Shown here one piece after another: positions 7,981 through 17,200 of a stretch of 64,000 nucleotides of DNA (its first letter is position 1; each line of letters starts with the position of its first letter). Origin of the DNA: Pseudomonas viridiflava (GTDB lineage Bacteria > Pseudomonadota > Gammaproteobacteria > Pseudomonadales > Pseudomonadaceae). The notes below the pieces were generated by a model. That model ran no database searches. It worked only from the letters and a program-made list of their open reading frames with translations, and was not told the origin of the DNA. The stretch lies in assembly GCF_900583165.1 (NCBI RefSeq), contig NZ_UTKY01000091.1, forward strand, positions 1 to 64,000. Direction: 5' to 3'. The translations under genes were made by a program, and so were the position numbers.

Positions 7981-8499
7981 TTGTCGTCGGTCCCTAACCC
8001 ACACAGTGAGCTGGTTGGCGCGTTGTATCGCGACCATCGTGGCTGGCTGTTGGGTTGGCTGCGGCGCAACGTGGCCTGCCCGAGCCGCGCCGAAGACCTG
8101 AGCCAGGACACTTTCATGCGCCTGCTGGGCCGTGACGAATTGCGCGAGCCCCGTGAGCCACGGGCGTTTCTGGTGGCGATCGCCAAGGGCCTGCTGTTCG
8201 ATCACTTCCGTCGCGCCGCCCTGGAACAGGCCTACCTCACCGAATTGATGCTGATCCCCGAAAGCGAGCACCCCTCGCCCGAAGAACAGCAACTGATCCT
8301 CGAAGATCTAAAAGCCATCGACCGCCTGCTCGGCAAGCTGTCGAGCAGGGCCCGCGCCGCCTTCCTCTATAACCGCCTTGATGGCATGGCCCACGCTGAA
8401 ATCGCCCAGCGCCTCGGCGTGTCGGTGCCCCGTGTACGCCAGTACCTGGCCCAGGGCATTCGCCAGTGCTACATCGCCCTGTATGGCGAGCCGCAGTGA
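7981..8499 (+). CDS. FecI-type ECF sigma factor (iron starvation sigma)
   Basis: A 172-residue ECF sigma factor with sigma region 2 (about residues 10-75, including AEDLSQDTFMRLL) and region 4 (about 115-165, with AEIAQRLGVSVPRVRQYLAQ). It directs transcription of the neighbouring siderophore receptor when released by its FecR partner. The only suitable start is TTG at 7981, with GGTGA just upstream; no in-frame ATG exists nearby. The next gene, FecR, overlaps by four bases. The order sigma, FecR, receptor, PepSY recalls the fox genes of P. aeruginosa, but I do not assign the substrate. Confidence 0.93.
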   Translation: MSSVPNPHSELVGALYRDHRGWLLGWLRRNVACPSRAEDLSQDTFMRLLGRDELREPREPRAFLVAIAKGLLFDHFRRAALEQAYLTELMLIPESEHPSPEEQQLILEDLKAIDRLLGKLSSRARAAFLYNRLDGMAHAEIAQRLGVSVPRVRQYLAQGIRQCYIALYGEPQ

Positions 8500-9464
8500 G
8501 CGTGGTCAGTTCCAAGCCGGTGTCGTCCCGCGTGCTGGATGCGGCGATTGCCTGGCAACTGTCCCTCGATTCGGGCGACGGCAGCGCTGTTGAGCAGGAA
8601 GCGTTCGACCAGTGGCTGGCCAGCGATGAAGAACACGCCCGCGCCTGGCGCCAACTGGGCATGCTCGACCGGCGTTTCAGCGTAGCCTCGGGCCCGGCGC
8701 GTGTTGCGTTGCTGCAATCGCGCGAAGGCATTCGCCAGCGCGTACGTAAGCTCGGCAGCGGCTTGGCGAGTATCGCCGTGGTCATTGGCCTGGCGCTGTT
8801 TGCCGGCGAACGCTATGTGCCCATCCACTATTGGCTCGCCGACCAACGCACCGCCACCGGCGAGCAGCGCACGTTGAAACTGGCGGATGGCACACTGATC
8901 AACCTCAACACCCACAGTGCCATCGATGTGCGTTTTGATGACAAGCGACGACTGATCGTGCTGCAGGAGGGCGAGATCCTGGTCGAGACCGGCCATCACG
9001 ATGCGCGGCCGTTCTATGTGCAAACCCGCGACGGCAGCCTGCGGGCGCTGGGCACGCGGTTTATCGTCAGGCGTGAAGACGACGCCACGCGTTTGAGCGT
9101 GCTGCAATCGGCGGTGGGCGCCCAACCTGAAGCGGTGCAAAAAGAGCAGATCTTCAAGGAAGGCCAGCAAGTGCTGATGCGCAGTGACGGGCTGGGCCCA
9201 ACGCTGGCCGTTACCCCCGCCACCGACGCCTGGACCCGCGGCATGCTGGTGGTGGACAACGCCCGCCTGGGGGATGTGATCGAGGAACTGGCCCGTTATC
9301 GCACCGGGCATTTGGGAGTGGAAAAGAGTGTGGGGGATTTGCGCATCACTGGCAGCTTCCCGCTGCATGACACCACCCTGGCGTTGAATGCGCTGCTGCC
9401 GACCTTGCCGGTGAAGATTGAGCAGCACACGCCGTGGTGGGTGACGGTGAGTGCCAAGCCTTAG
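8496..9464 (+). CDS. FecR-family anti-sigma / sigma regulator
   Basis: A 322-residue inner-membrane signalling protein. The cytoplasmic N-terminus (about residues 8-85, DUF4880 with ALWQ-like AIAWQLSLDSGDG and WLASDEEHARAWRQL) binds the sigma factor; a single membrane segment spans about 90-106; the periplasmic FecR domain has GEQRTLKLADGTLINLNTHS and ends in a short STN-like module that contacts the receptor. The GTG at 8496 overlaps the sigma stop codon (GTGA), giving translational coupling. On siderophore binding the receptor signals through this protein to free the sigma factor (family knowledge). Confidence 0.93.
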   Translation: MSVVSSKPVSSRVLDAAIAWQLSLDSGDGSAVEQEAFDQWLASDEEHARAWRQLGMLDRRFSVASGPARVALLQSREGIRQRVRKLGSGLASIAVVIGLALFAGERYVPIHYWLADQRTATGEQRTLKLADGTLINLNTHSAIDVRFDDKRRLIVLQEGEILVETGHHDARPFYVQTRDGSLRALGTRFIVRREDDATRLSVLQSAVGAQPEAVQKEQIFKEGQQVLMRSDGLGPTLAVTPATDAWTRGMLVVDNARLGDVIEELARYRTGHLGVEKSVGDLRITGSFPLHDTTLALNALLPTLPVKIEQHTPWWVTVSAKP

Positions 9465-9489
9465 GTTCTGTGGTGCCTGGGCGATTGCT

Positions 9490-9561
9490 ATCGGGGGCAA
9501 GCCCCCTCCCACATTTGAAGGTATTCACACATCAAACTGTGGGAGGGGGCTTGCCCCCGAT
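9490..9561. repeat. REPIN, GTGGGAGGGGGC family, head-to-head layout
   Basis: Inverted copies at 9490-9512 and 9539-9561 with 26 bases between, in the gap between FecR and the receptor gene, upstream of the presumed sigma-dependent receptor promoter. Confidence 0.9.
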
Positions 9562-9681
9562 GAGGCCCTCAAGAACACCTCAAAAGCTCCAGGCAAAAAT
9601 ATTTCCCCTCAGCCCTATCACTTTTTAATTCTCGCTCGGCACCTAGGCAATTGAGAAATATTTCTATTCAGGAGCCGCTCC

Positions 9682-12099
9682 ATGTCCCGCACGCTAGATA
9701 CGCTGTTGCGCCCCAGCCTGTTGGCCCTGGCCATCGCCCTCAGCGCCCCGCTGGCCAGCACTTCGCTGATCGCCGCCGAGCAAGCGTCCAGCGTGCGCGC
9801 CTACAACCTGCCGGCGGCGCCACTGGCCAGCACCCTGAACCAGATCGCCAGCCAAGCCGGCCTCGCGCTCACGCTTAACCCGTCACTCGCAGCGGGCAAG
9901 ACCTCGGCGCCGGTGCAGGGCCAGTTCGATGCACAGGGCGCACTGCGTGAGGCGTTGCGTGGCACGGGGCTGCAACTGGAGCAGAGCAGTGCCGGGACTT
10001 ACACGTTGGTGGCCATCCCGGAGGGCGTGGTGGCATTGCCTGAAACCAATATCACCGGCCAGGGCAGCTATGAAAGCGCCTGGGGCCCGGTGGACGGTTA
10101 TGTGGCGACTCGCACTGCTGCGGGTACCAAGACAGACACGCCAATCGTCGAAGCCCCGCGCTCGATCTCCGTGGTCACCCGCGAGCAGATGGATGACCGC
10201 GCCGTGCTTAGCCTCAACGATGCCTTGCGCTACACCGCTGGCGTAATGAGCAGCGGCTACGGCTCGGACTCGCGCTCCGACTGGCTGCGTATCCGCGGCT
10301 TCGACCCCTCCCAGTTTCTCGATGGCCTGCCACTGCCGAAGGGCTCGTTTGCCAACCCGAAGGTCGAGCCCTGGAACCTTGAGCGCATTGCCGTACTGCG
10401 CGGGCCAGCCTCCTCGGTCTATGGTCAAACGCCTCCGGGCGGCATGCTCGACATGGTCAGCCGCCGCCCTCAGGCCGAAAGCAGCCACGAAGTGGAAGTG
10501 CAGGCGGGCAGCAATGAGCATAAACAGATCAATTTCGACTCCACCGGCAAGCTCGACGATGAGGGTCAATTCCTCTATCGCGTCAGCGGCGTCGTGCGTG
10601 ACAGCAACGCGCCCGTCGATCACATTCCGGACAAGCGCTACAACATCGCACCCAGCCTGACCTGGAATATCAGTGACGACACCCATCTGACGTTCATCTC
10701 GCAATACACCCGCGACGATACTGGTATCACGGGGCAGTTCCTGCCGCTGCAGGGCACCAAACTGGCCTCCGCTGCCGGCAAGATTTCCCATCACAAAAAC
10801 CTTGGCGACCCGGATTGGGAACACTACGACCGCACCTACTACGCCCTGGGTTATGCCTTCGATCATCGTCTCAATGACGTCTGGCAGTTCAAGCAGAACC
10901 TGCGCTACACCAAGAGCGACTTGTCATTCCAAGGGGTGACGGCGTCGCTGGGCGCAAACACCGTCAGTGCTGACGGCACGCTGGTACGTGATGCCAGCAA
11001 GATTGATGAAGACATCAGCCAGTTTGCCGTAGATAACAACTTCCAAGCCGACTTCCAGACCGGCGCGCTGAGCCACACCTTGCTGCTGGGTCTGGACCAC
11101 CAGCGTTCCAACACCAACTACAAATGGATGTACGCCTACGCCAACGCACCGACCTCCAACGTCAACAACCCGGTGTATGGGCAAGACTTCTCCAACGTCA
11201 ACTTCAGCACCTATAACGATTACGGACAAAAGATCAATCAAACCGGCGTGTACATCCAGGACCAGATCGCCCTCGACCAATGGCGCCTCACGCTCGGCGG
11301 CCGTGAAGACTGGATTCATACCGCAACCACCTTCAACGCCACCGGCGTGACGGACACCGATCGCAGCAAAGCCTTCAGCGGTAACGTCGGTTTGAGCTAC
11401 GTCTTTGAAAACGGTTTTACGCCGTATTTGTCGTACACCGAGTCGTTCCAGCCAGCGACAGGCGCCGCCATCAGCGCCACCCGTTCGTTCAAGCCCACCG
11501 AGGGGCGCCAGTACGAAGCAGGCCTGAAGTATCAACCACCGGGCACTCGCGCGCTCTTTACGGCGGCGGTCTACGATCTGCGTCAGAAGAACGTGCAAGT
11601 CACCGAAGGCCTGGTCACCACCCAGCAAGGCGAAGTGCAGGTTCGCGGGCTTGAACTGGAAGCCACGGCGGACGTGACCGACAACCTCAAGCTGGTTGGC
11701 TCCTACAGCTACACCGACACCGAAGTGTTGGAGGGCAACACTCTGAGCACCGGCAAGCGCATGCAGCAGATCCCACGCAACCAAGCCTCCCTGTGGGGTG
11801 ACTACACCTGGCACGCCGGTGTGCTGGATGGCTTCGGCGTAGGTGCGGGTGTGCGTTACGTCGGCGATACCTACGGCGACGCGGCCAATACCTACCTGGG
11901 CCATGTCGGTTCCAATACCGTCTACGATGCTTCGGTGCATTACGACCTCGGCCGCCTGAGCAACAGCCTCAAGGGCGCCTCGTTGGCGGTGGATGCCAAG
12001 AACATATTTAACAAGGAATACCTGTCCACTTGTGATGGGTCCTGGTGTTACTACGGTGATGAGCGCAACGTCGTCGCCAGCGTTAACTACAAGTGGTAA
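9682..12099 (+). CDS. TonB-dependent hydroxamate-type siderophore receptor with signalling domain
   Basis: An 805-residue outer-membrane receptor. A signal peptide covers about residues 1-32, followed by a secretin/TonB short N-terminal signalling domain (about 38-110), the plug (about 150-265, with VLRGPASSVYGQTPPGG) and a 22-strand barrel ending in the aromatic C-terminal VNYKW. The signalling domain agrees with the FecI/FecR pair upstream. Barrel and plug look like the FhuA/FoxA group for ferric hydroxamates. With the PepSY gene downstream the set resembles foxIRAB, so ferrioxamine is a reasonable but unproven substrate. The ribosome site is AGGAG, and a possible attenuating hairpin follows the gene. 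Confidence 0.92.
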   Translation: MSRTLDTLLRPSLLALAIALSAPLASTSLIAAEQASSVRAYNLPAAPLASTLNQIASQAGLALTLNPSLAAGKTSAPVQGQFDAQGALREALRGTGLQLEQSSAGTYTLVAIPEGVVALPETNITGQGSYESAWGPVDGYVATRTAAGTKTDTPIVEAPRSISVVTREQMDDRAVLSLNDALRYTAGVMSSGYGSDSRSDWLRIRGFDPSQFLDGLPLPKGSFANPKVEPWNLERIAVLRGPASSVYGQTPPGGMLDMVSRRPQAESSHEVEVQAGSNEHKQINFDSTGKLDDEGQFLYRVSGVVRDSNAPVDHIPDKRYNIAPSLTWNISDDTHLTFISQYTRDDTGITGQFLPLQGTKLASAAGKISHHKNLGDPDWEHYDRTYYALGYAFDHRLNDVWQFKQNLRYTKSDLSFQGVTASLGANTVSADGTLVRDASKIDEDISQFAVDNNFQADFQTGALSHTLLLGLDHQRSNTNYKWMYAYANAPTSNVNNPVYGQDFSNVNFSTYNDYGQKINQTGVYIQDQIALDQWRLTLGGREDWIHTATTFNATGVTDTDRSKAFSGNVGLSYVFENGFTPYLSYTESFQPATGAAISATRSFKPTEGRQYEAGLKYQPPGTRALFTAAVYDLRQKNVQVTEGLVTTQQGEVQVRGLELEATADVTDNLKLVGSYSYTDTEVLEGNTLSTGKRMQQIPRNQASLWGDYTWHAGVLDGFGVGAGVRYVGDTYGDAANTYLGHVGSNTVYDASVHYDLGRLSNSLKGASLAVDAKNIFNKEYLSTCDGSWCYYGDERNVVASVNYKW

Positions 12100-12120
12100 T
12101 ACGCTGATCGCACTGCCCCA

Positions 12121-12148
12121 AGGGTCACGGTCATGCCGTGGCCCTTTT
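12121..12148 (+). terminator. Hairpin between receptor and PepSY gene
   Basis: Stem AGGGTCACGG / CCGTGGCCCT (one G-T pair) with a five-base loop and TTT after it. It may partly terminate receptor transcription, lowering PepSY gene expression. Confidence 0.55.
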
Positions 12149-12163
12149 GCATCTGGATGAACG

Positions 12164-13258
12164 ATGAAAAGCAAAACCATCCGCCGCTGGTCCTTTATCC
12201 ACACCTGGACCAGCCTGATCTGCACGGTGTTCCTGCTGCTACTCGCCCTTACCGGCCTGCCGCTGGTGTTCCACCACGAGATCGATCACCTGTTGGGCAA
12301 CGAGCCGCAATTGGCGCAGATGCCCGCCGACACGCCGCAGCTCAACTTGGAGCAGCTGGTCGCCAAAGCCCAGGCCCATCGCCCTGGCGAAGCCATGCAG
12401 TACCTGGCCTGGGACGAGGACGACCCGAACGGCGTGATCGCAATCATGGCTGCCACGGCAGGCACCGAGCCCAACGCGTCCCACACCTTCATGCTCGATG
12501 CGCGCACCGGTGATGCCGTGGAGATGCCGTCGGCCAATGGCGGGTTCACGCTGTTCCTGCTGCGTCTGCATGTGGATATGTTCGCCGGCCTGCCGGCCAA
12601 GTTGCTGCTGGCGTTCATGGGCATTTTGTTTGTAGTGGCAATAGTCTCGGGCACGGTGCTGTACCTGCCGTTTATGCGCCGCTTGAAGTTCGCCACCGTG
12701 CGCCAGGACAAATCCACGCGCCTGCGCTGGCTCGACCTGCATAACCTGATCGGCGTGATCACCCTGACCTGGGCGCTGGTGGTGGGCGTGACCGGCGTGA
12801 TCAGCGCCTGCGCCGACTTGATCATCGCCGCCTGGCGCCAGGACAGCCTCAGCGCCATGATCGAGCCGTACAAAAATGCACCGCCGCTGACCCAGCGCGC
12901 ACCGGCCACAGAACTGCTCTCCATCGCCGCCAAGGCCGCGCCCGGTATGCAGCCGGACTTTATCGCCTTCCCCGGCACGCGCTTTTCCAGTGAGCATCAT
13001 TACGCGGTATTTATGAAGGGCAGCACCCACCTCACCTCGCACCTGCTCACCCCGGTGCTGATCGACGCCAGCACCCTGGCCGTCACCGCCATCGCCGAAC
13101 GGCCGTGGTACATGGACGCCATGGGCATGTCGCAACCGCTGCACTTTGGTGATTATGGCGGCATGCCGATGAAGATCCTGTGGGCCGTTTTGGATGTGCT
13201 GACCATTATCGTGCTGGGCAGTGGGGTTTACCTGTGGATTGTGAGGCGTAAGGCATGA
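12164..13258 (+). CDS. PepSY-associated transmembrane protein (siderophore-iron reductase type)
   Basis: A 364-residue inner-membrane protein of the PepSY_TM family. Membrane segments lie near residues 12-35, 140-170, 190-220 and 335-360, with conserved FHHEIDHLLG after the first and LHVDMFAGLPAKLLL and LRWLDLHNLIGV carrying histidines suited to heme binding. In P. aeruginosa the homologous FoxB sits beside foxA and takes part in ferrisiderophore use, apparently by iron reduction. Here it follows the receptor by 64 bases, and its stop codon overlaps the start of a 56-residue gene (ATGA). Confidence 0.88.
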   Translation: MKSKTIRRWSFIHTWTSLICTVFLLLLALTGLPLVFHHEIDHLLGNEPQLAQMPADTPQLNLEQLVAKAQAHRPGEAMQYLAWDEDDPNGVIAIMAATAGTEPNASHTFMLDARTGDAVEMPSANGGFTLFLLRLHVDMFAGLPAKLLLAFMGILFVVAIVSGTVLYLPFMRRLKFATVRQDKSTRLRWLDLHNLIGVITLTWALVVGVTGVISACADLIIAAWRQDSLSAMIEPYKNAPPLTQRAPATELLSIAAKAAPGMQPDFIAFPGTRFSSEHHYAVFMKGSTHLTSHLLTPVLIDASTLAVTAIAERPWYMDAMGMSQPLHFGDYGGMPMKILWAVLDVLTIIVLGSGVYLWIVRRKA

Positions 13259-13425
13259 AGCCGCGTCAGTCGAGCTTCTGGAGGGTGTTTGGGATTCCGC
13301 TGGGGATTGGCCTGCTCAGTGCCACCGGGTTATTTGCGGCGTTGCTGGGGGATGGGTGGTGGGATTCGCTCAGTTGGATTGGCCTGGGCATCCCCGCTGT
13401 CATTGCCATAAGGGCACTCCTGTAG
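13255..13425 (+). CDS. Small membrane protein (56 residues) at the end of the iron operon
   Basis: Starts at ATG 13255, overlapping the PepSY stop codon by four bases, and encodes MKPRQSSFWRVFGIPLGIGL... with two hydrophobic stretches (about residues 11-31 and 41-56) around GDGWWDS. Small proteins of this look commonly follow PepSY genes in pseudomonads. The stop codon TAG is formed by the first bases of a REP element (GTAGGAGCG) that begins at 13422, so the natural C-terminus may have been changed by the repeat. Function unknown; overlap and hydrophobicity suggest it associates with the PepSY protein. Confidence 0.7.
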   Translation: MKPRQSSFWRVFGIPLGIGLLSATGLFAALLGDGWWDSLSWIGLGIPAVIAIRALL

Positions 13426-13519
13426 GAGCGAGCTTGCTCGCGAAAAAACCGAGAGCGCCGCGTCAAACCTGATGCACTGCGTTATCGTTGACGCCTTTCG
13501 CGAGCAAGCTCGCTCCTAC
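13422..13519. repeat. REPIN, GTAGGAGCGAGC family
   Basis: Inverted copies at 13422-13444 and 13497-13519 with the same internal part as the REPINs at 1865 and 22925. The left end supplies the stop codon of the small membrane gene, and the right end stops just before the ribosome site of the next gene. Confidence 0.9.
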
Positions 13520-13531
13520 AGAGGGATGTAC

Positions 13532-14161
13532 ATGTCTGCCGCCAGCATGACCTTGTTCCACAACCCTGCCTCACCCTTCGTGCGCAAAGTCCGCGTGCTG
13601 CTGATCGAGACGGGCCAGCAAGACCGCGTCACCCTGCAAGCCTGCGTTCCAACCCCCGTTGCTCCGGACGCCGATGTGGTGCAAGGCAACCCCGTGGGCA
13701 AGATCCCCGCGCTGCGCCTGGCCGACGGCTCGGTACTGCACGACAGCCGGGTGATCCTCGATTACTTCGACCACCAGCATGTCGGCAACCTGCTGATCCC
13801 CCGCGACGGCTCGGCCCGCTGGCGCCGCCTGACCCTGGCGTCGATGGCCGATGGCATCATGGATGCCGCCGTGTTGGTGCGCTATGAAAGCGCCCTGCGC
13901 CCGGTAGAAAAACACTGGACGCCGTGGCTCGACGAGCAGCGCAACAAGATCCGCCGCGCCCTCGCCGAGTTGGAAGCGGATGCGATTGCCGAGCTGACCA
14001 GCCACTTCGACATCGCCGCCATCAGCGTGGCGTGTGCGTTGGGTTATCTGGATTTTCGCCATCCGGATATGCAATGGCGGTTGGGTAACCCGAAGCTTGC
14101 GGCCTGGTATGCCGAGGTCAGCGAGCGGCCTTCGATGCAGCAGACCCAGCCCCCGGTCTGA
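13532..14161 (+). CDS. Glutathione S-transferase family protein
   Basis: A 209-residue protein with an N-terminal thioredoxin-like domain (MTLFHNPASPFVRKVRVLL, then NPVGKIPALRLADGSVLHDSRVILDYF, the glutathione-binding loop) and an all-helical C-terminal domain from about residue 95. Members conjugate glutathione or act in reductive detoxification; the substrate is unknown. The ATG at 13532 is favoured by GAGGG six bases upstream; ATGs at 13526 and 13547 are in frame. The gene follows a REPIN and is followed by another, so it is probably a single unit. Confidence 0.9.
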   Translation: MSAASMTLFHNPASPFVRKVRVLLIETGQQDRVTLQACVPTPVAPDADVVQGNPVGKIPALRLADGSVLHDSRVILDYFDHQHVGNLLIPRDGSARWRRLTLASMADGIMDAAVLVRYESALRPVEKHWTPWLDEQRNKIRRALAELEADAIAELTSHFDIAAISVACALGYLDFRHPDMQWRLGNPKLAAWYAEVSERPSMQQTQPPV

Positions 14162-14179
14162 AGTCCACCACAATTAAAT

Positions 14180-14266
14180 GTGGGAGGGGGCTTGCCCCCG
14201 ATAGCGGACTGTCAGTTGATATCTGTATAGCTGATCCACCGCCATCGGGGGCAAGCCCCCTCCCAC
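14180..14266. repeat. REPIN, GTGGGAGGGGGC family, tail-to-tail layout
   Basis: Inverted copies at 14180-14202 and 14244-14266, with an internal imperfect palindrome around GTCAGTTGAT...AGCTGATCC. It lies between the converging GST and creD genes. Confidence 0.9.
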
Positions 14267-14335
14267 ATTGGCCGGCGACATCGTTGAGGAAATTGACCAT
14301 CCGCGCCTTCATCTGCTGATCCTCCCGCAACCCAA

Positions 14336-15709
14336 TCATTGCACCGCCTCCAGATCAAACTGCAACGGCTCCACCGTCTTGCGCTTGCCCACGCCGTACC
14401 AGTCCAGTTTGCGCGTCAGCACCATCACCGTACCCAGCAAACCAAACAGCAACAGCGAGCCCATCAGCAACGCGTAATCCTCGGCGCTCAACAACCCGTA
14501 CAGCAAGCCATACAACGCCGCCAACCCCGCCGAAAAACCCAGGCCGTGGGTGACGCTGCGCAGCACATGGCACACGTAGAAACCAATCAACAACACACAG
14601 GCACTCGCTGAGATGAGATAGGCCATGGCAAAACCTATGTGCTCGGACAACGACAACAGCAGCAGGTAGAAAAACGCCAGGGCAAAGCCCACCAGGGCGT
14701 ATTGCACTGGGTGCACCGCCAGGCTCTTGAGCACTTCGAACAGGAAGAAGCCGGCAAAGGTCAGGGCGATGAACAGCAGCGCGTATTTAATCGCACGGTC
14801 GCTCTTGAGGTACTGGTCCACCGGGTCGATGAAATTCACGCCGAAGCTACGGTTGTTGAAGTCTTTACAGCCTTGCCCGTCCAGGCAGCTTTGCAGGGCC
14901 TGTTCGAGGTTGGTGGAAAAGAACGTAGTCTGCCAGTTGGCGGTAAAGCCTGTGGCGGTGACCTCACGTTGAGCCGGCAGGAAGTTGCCGATAAAGCTTG
15001 GGTGCGGCCAGTTGGAGGCGAGCGAGACCTGGCTGATCTTGCCCACCGGCACCACTTGCAGTTGTTCGGTGCCTTGCAGACGCAGGTCGAAGGCGAAGTC
15101 GATTGCCGACGGCTTTTTGCTGTCTTGCGCAGGCAATGCTACGTGCACGCCCTCACCCAGCCAGTCCACTTGGGAGCCTGGCTCGAAGTCCAGTTGCTGG
15201 TTGCCCAGTTCAAGCTTCAAGGCGTTTTCGATGCCGCGAATATCGCTGATGCCCACCGCCAGGAATGCCGGTTCAAAGCGGTAATCGGCGAAGTCTTCGG
15301 TGATGCCCCACTGCGCAGGCAACTCGAAACGCCCGCTGATGCGGTTGTCAGCATGGAACAGCCGCGCCTGGTAAATCCCCCGGGCACGCAGTTCGGTCTG
15401 TACTTTACCGTCGAGCTCAAACCGGTCCGGCAGGAAGTACAAACGGCCGCGTTCTTCACGGGTGACTTCGTAGCGTTTGTTGAGCTTTTCGTTGAGCTTC
15501 CATTCGCGCACGGTCTTGCGGTACGGCACCACCATCACCGGGCCGGTGAGGCGCTGGCTGTAACTGGAGCTGCGGGCGATGTCTTCAAGCACGGCGTCGC
15601 GGGTTTGCTGGCGCTCGCCAATGATGCCGTTGATCATCAGCAATGGAATCAACAACACCAACATCAGCAGCGCAATCGCGCCGAGTTTGAAAAGCAGGCT
15701 GCGGTTCAT
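14336..15709 (-). CDS. creD: Inner-membrane protein CreD
   Basis: A 457-residue inner-membrane protein of the CreD family, the main output of the CreBC two-component system, linked to beta-lactam response and envelope integrity in Pseudomonas, Aeromonas and E. coli. An N-terminal membrane helix (about residues 7-28) is followed by a large periplasmic domain (with SQRLTGPVMVVPY) and five to six C-terminal helices from about residue 305, including the conserved SLSEHIGFAMAYLISA. It is the last gene of the leftward creBCD group, 51 bases after creC. No obvious Cre tag (TTCAC repeats) was seen in the short gap upstream. Confidence 0.95.
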   Translation of the reverse strand: MNRSLLFKLGAIALLMLVLLIPLLMINGIIGERQQTRDAVLEDIARSSSYSQRLTGPVMVVPYRKTVREWKLNEKLNKRYEVTREERGRLYFLPDRFELDGKVQTELRARGIYQARLFHADNRISGRFELPAQWGITEDFADYRFEPAFLAVGISDIRGIENALKLELGNQQLDFEPGSQVDWLGEGVHVALPAQDSKKPSAIDFAFDLRLQGTEQLQVVPVGKISQVSLASNWPHPSFIGNFLPAQREVTATGFTANWQTTFFSTNLEQALQSCLDGQGCKDFNNRSFGVNFIDPVDQYLKSDRAIKYALLFIALTFAGFFLFEVLKSLAVHPVQYALVGFALAFFYLLLLSLSEHIGFAMAYLISASACVLLIGFYVCHVLRSVTHGLGFSAGLAALYGLLYGLLSAEDYALLMGSLLLFGLLGTVMVLTRKLDWYGVGKRKTVEPLQFDLEAVQ

Positions 15710-15760
15710 GGGACTCTCCCTGTTTTGATGGGCAGAGTCTGGGCAACCTGTGTGGGGGCT

Positions 15761-17200
15761 TTATGTGGGCAATGTGGAGACTGTGTGGAGATGCAGCACC
15801 ACTTGCACGCCACCGGGTACGTTGCCGATCTGCAACGCACCGCCGTGCAGCTTCATCACTTCCTCGACAAAGTTCAGGCCAAGGCCGGTGCTTTTGCGCC
15901 CGCTGGCCGGGCGCGGCAGGGAGTAGAAACGCTCGCTCAGGCGCGGCAGGGCATAGTCCGGAATCGGCGCAGCCTGGTTGAACAGGCTGACCTGCACGTC
16001 GTTGTGCCGTGTGTGTGCACTGAATCGCAACGTGCCGCCTTGAGGGGTGAAATCCAGCGCGTTTTCCAACAGATTGCCCAGGGCCTGGCGTAACAGGAAG
16101 GGTTCACCAAAGACGTTCACGTCGGCGGCAATGGTCTGTTCAACCTGTAAGCCGGCCCGTTCGATTCGCGCACATTGAGCCTTGATCACATCGTCCACCA
16201 TGGCCGCCAGCGGGATGTTGACCTGTTGTTCAAGCCCCTGGCGCTGCTCCACTTGCGCCAGGTTCAGCAGGCGCTCGATCAGTTGCTGCAAACGCGCGCT
16301 TTCGCTGTCGATATTGCCGACGAAACGCTGCTGCTGCTCGCGCGTCATCTCGCCCTGCAACAGCTCGGCTGCGCCGCGTATCGCTGCCAGGGGGCTTTTC
16401 AGTTCGTGGGTCAGGGTGTGCACGTAATGCTCGACGTAAGCCTTGCCTTCCAACTGCGTGCGCATGTGTTCAACGGCGGTGGACAGTTGCTTGAGCTCGC
16501 CGCCCCGGTAATGGGGCAACTCGGCGCGCCGGCCTTCGCTGACCGCCTCGGCATAGGCCGTAAGCCGTCGCAGCGCCACGCTCAGCCACCACGACAACAA
16601 CGCGCCGAGCAGCAGGCCAAGAATCACCAGGCCGGCGCCGTACCACAGCAGGCGGCGCTCAGTGCGATCAACATAGGGTTGCAGCGAACTGTTGGGCTTG
16701 GCCACGGTGACCACGCCGATAATCTGGCCGTTATCGCGAATCGGCGCGCCTACGTGCATCACCGATGAGGTGGCGTCATCGGTGTCGCTGCGGGTTGAAC
16801 GGGCGCCGTACTCGCCACGCAGAGTCAGGTACACGTCGTTCCACTTGGAATAATCCTGGCCCACTGCTTCGCCAGTCGAATCAAGTAGCACGCGGCCCTT
16901 GGCATCGGTCACATAGATACGATGGTTGACCTGATTTTTCGGCAAGCCCCAGATGGTCGCCCCCGGCTGCCGATTGCCATAGGCCTTGAGCAGCTCGGGC
17001 CAGTGGCTTTGGCCCAGGGTGCCGTTTTTCACATCATCGCGCAGGATCTCGGCCAGCAGGTTGGCGGTGTCCACCAGGGTTTCTTCGGTAGACTGCCTCA
17101 CGCCAGGGCGGATTTCCTTCATCACCGTGCTGAGCACGAAATAACCGGTAAGGCCGATAAACAGCGCATACACCAAGAAGATCCGCAGCCCCAGGCGCAT
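15761..17200 (-). CDS. creC: Sensor histidine kinase CreC
   Basis: A 479-residue membrane kinase that phosphorylates CreB. Transmembrane segments lie at about residues 7-29 and 185-207, flanking a periplasmic sensor (with PGATIWGLPKNQVNHRIYVTDAKGRVLLDS), then HAMP, the H-box with catalytic H265 in HTLTHELKSPL, and an ATPase domain with the N-box LGNLLENALDF and G-box GRKSTGLGLNF. Its start codon overlaps the creB stop by one base (TGATG on the minus strand). In P. aeruginosa this system is activated through PBP4 (DacB) loss; that is family knowledge. Confidence 0.95.
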   Translation of the reverse strand: MRLGLRIFLVYALFIGLTGYFVLSTVMKEIRPGVRQSTEETLVDTANLLAEILRDDVKNGTLGQSHWPELLKAYGNRQPGATIWGLPKNQVNHRIYVTDAKGRVLLDSTGEAVGQDYSKWNDVYLTLRGEYGARSTRSDTDDATSSVMHVGAPIRDNGQIIGVVTVAKPNSSLQPYVDRTERRLLWYGAGLVILGLLLGALLSWWLSVALRRLTAYAEAVSEGRRAELPHYRGGELKQLSTAVEHMRTQLEGKAYVEHYVHTLTHELKSPLAAIRGAAELLQGEMTREQQQRFVGNIDSESARLQQLIERLLNLAQVEQRQGLEQQVNIPLAAMVDDVIKAQCARIERAGLQVEQTIAADVNVFGEPFLLRQALGNLLENALDFTPQGGTLRFSAHTRHNDVQVSLFNQAAPIPDYALPRLSERFYSLPRPASGRKSTGLGLNFVEEVMKLHGGALQIGNVPGGVQVVLHLHTVSTLPT

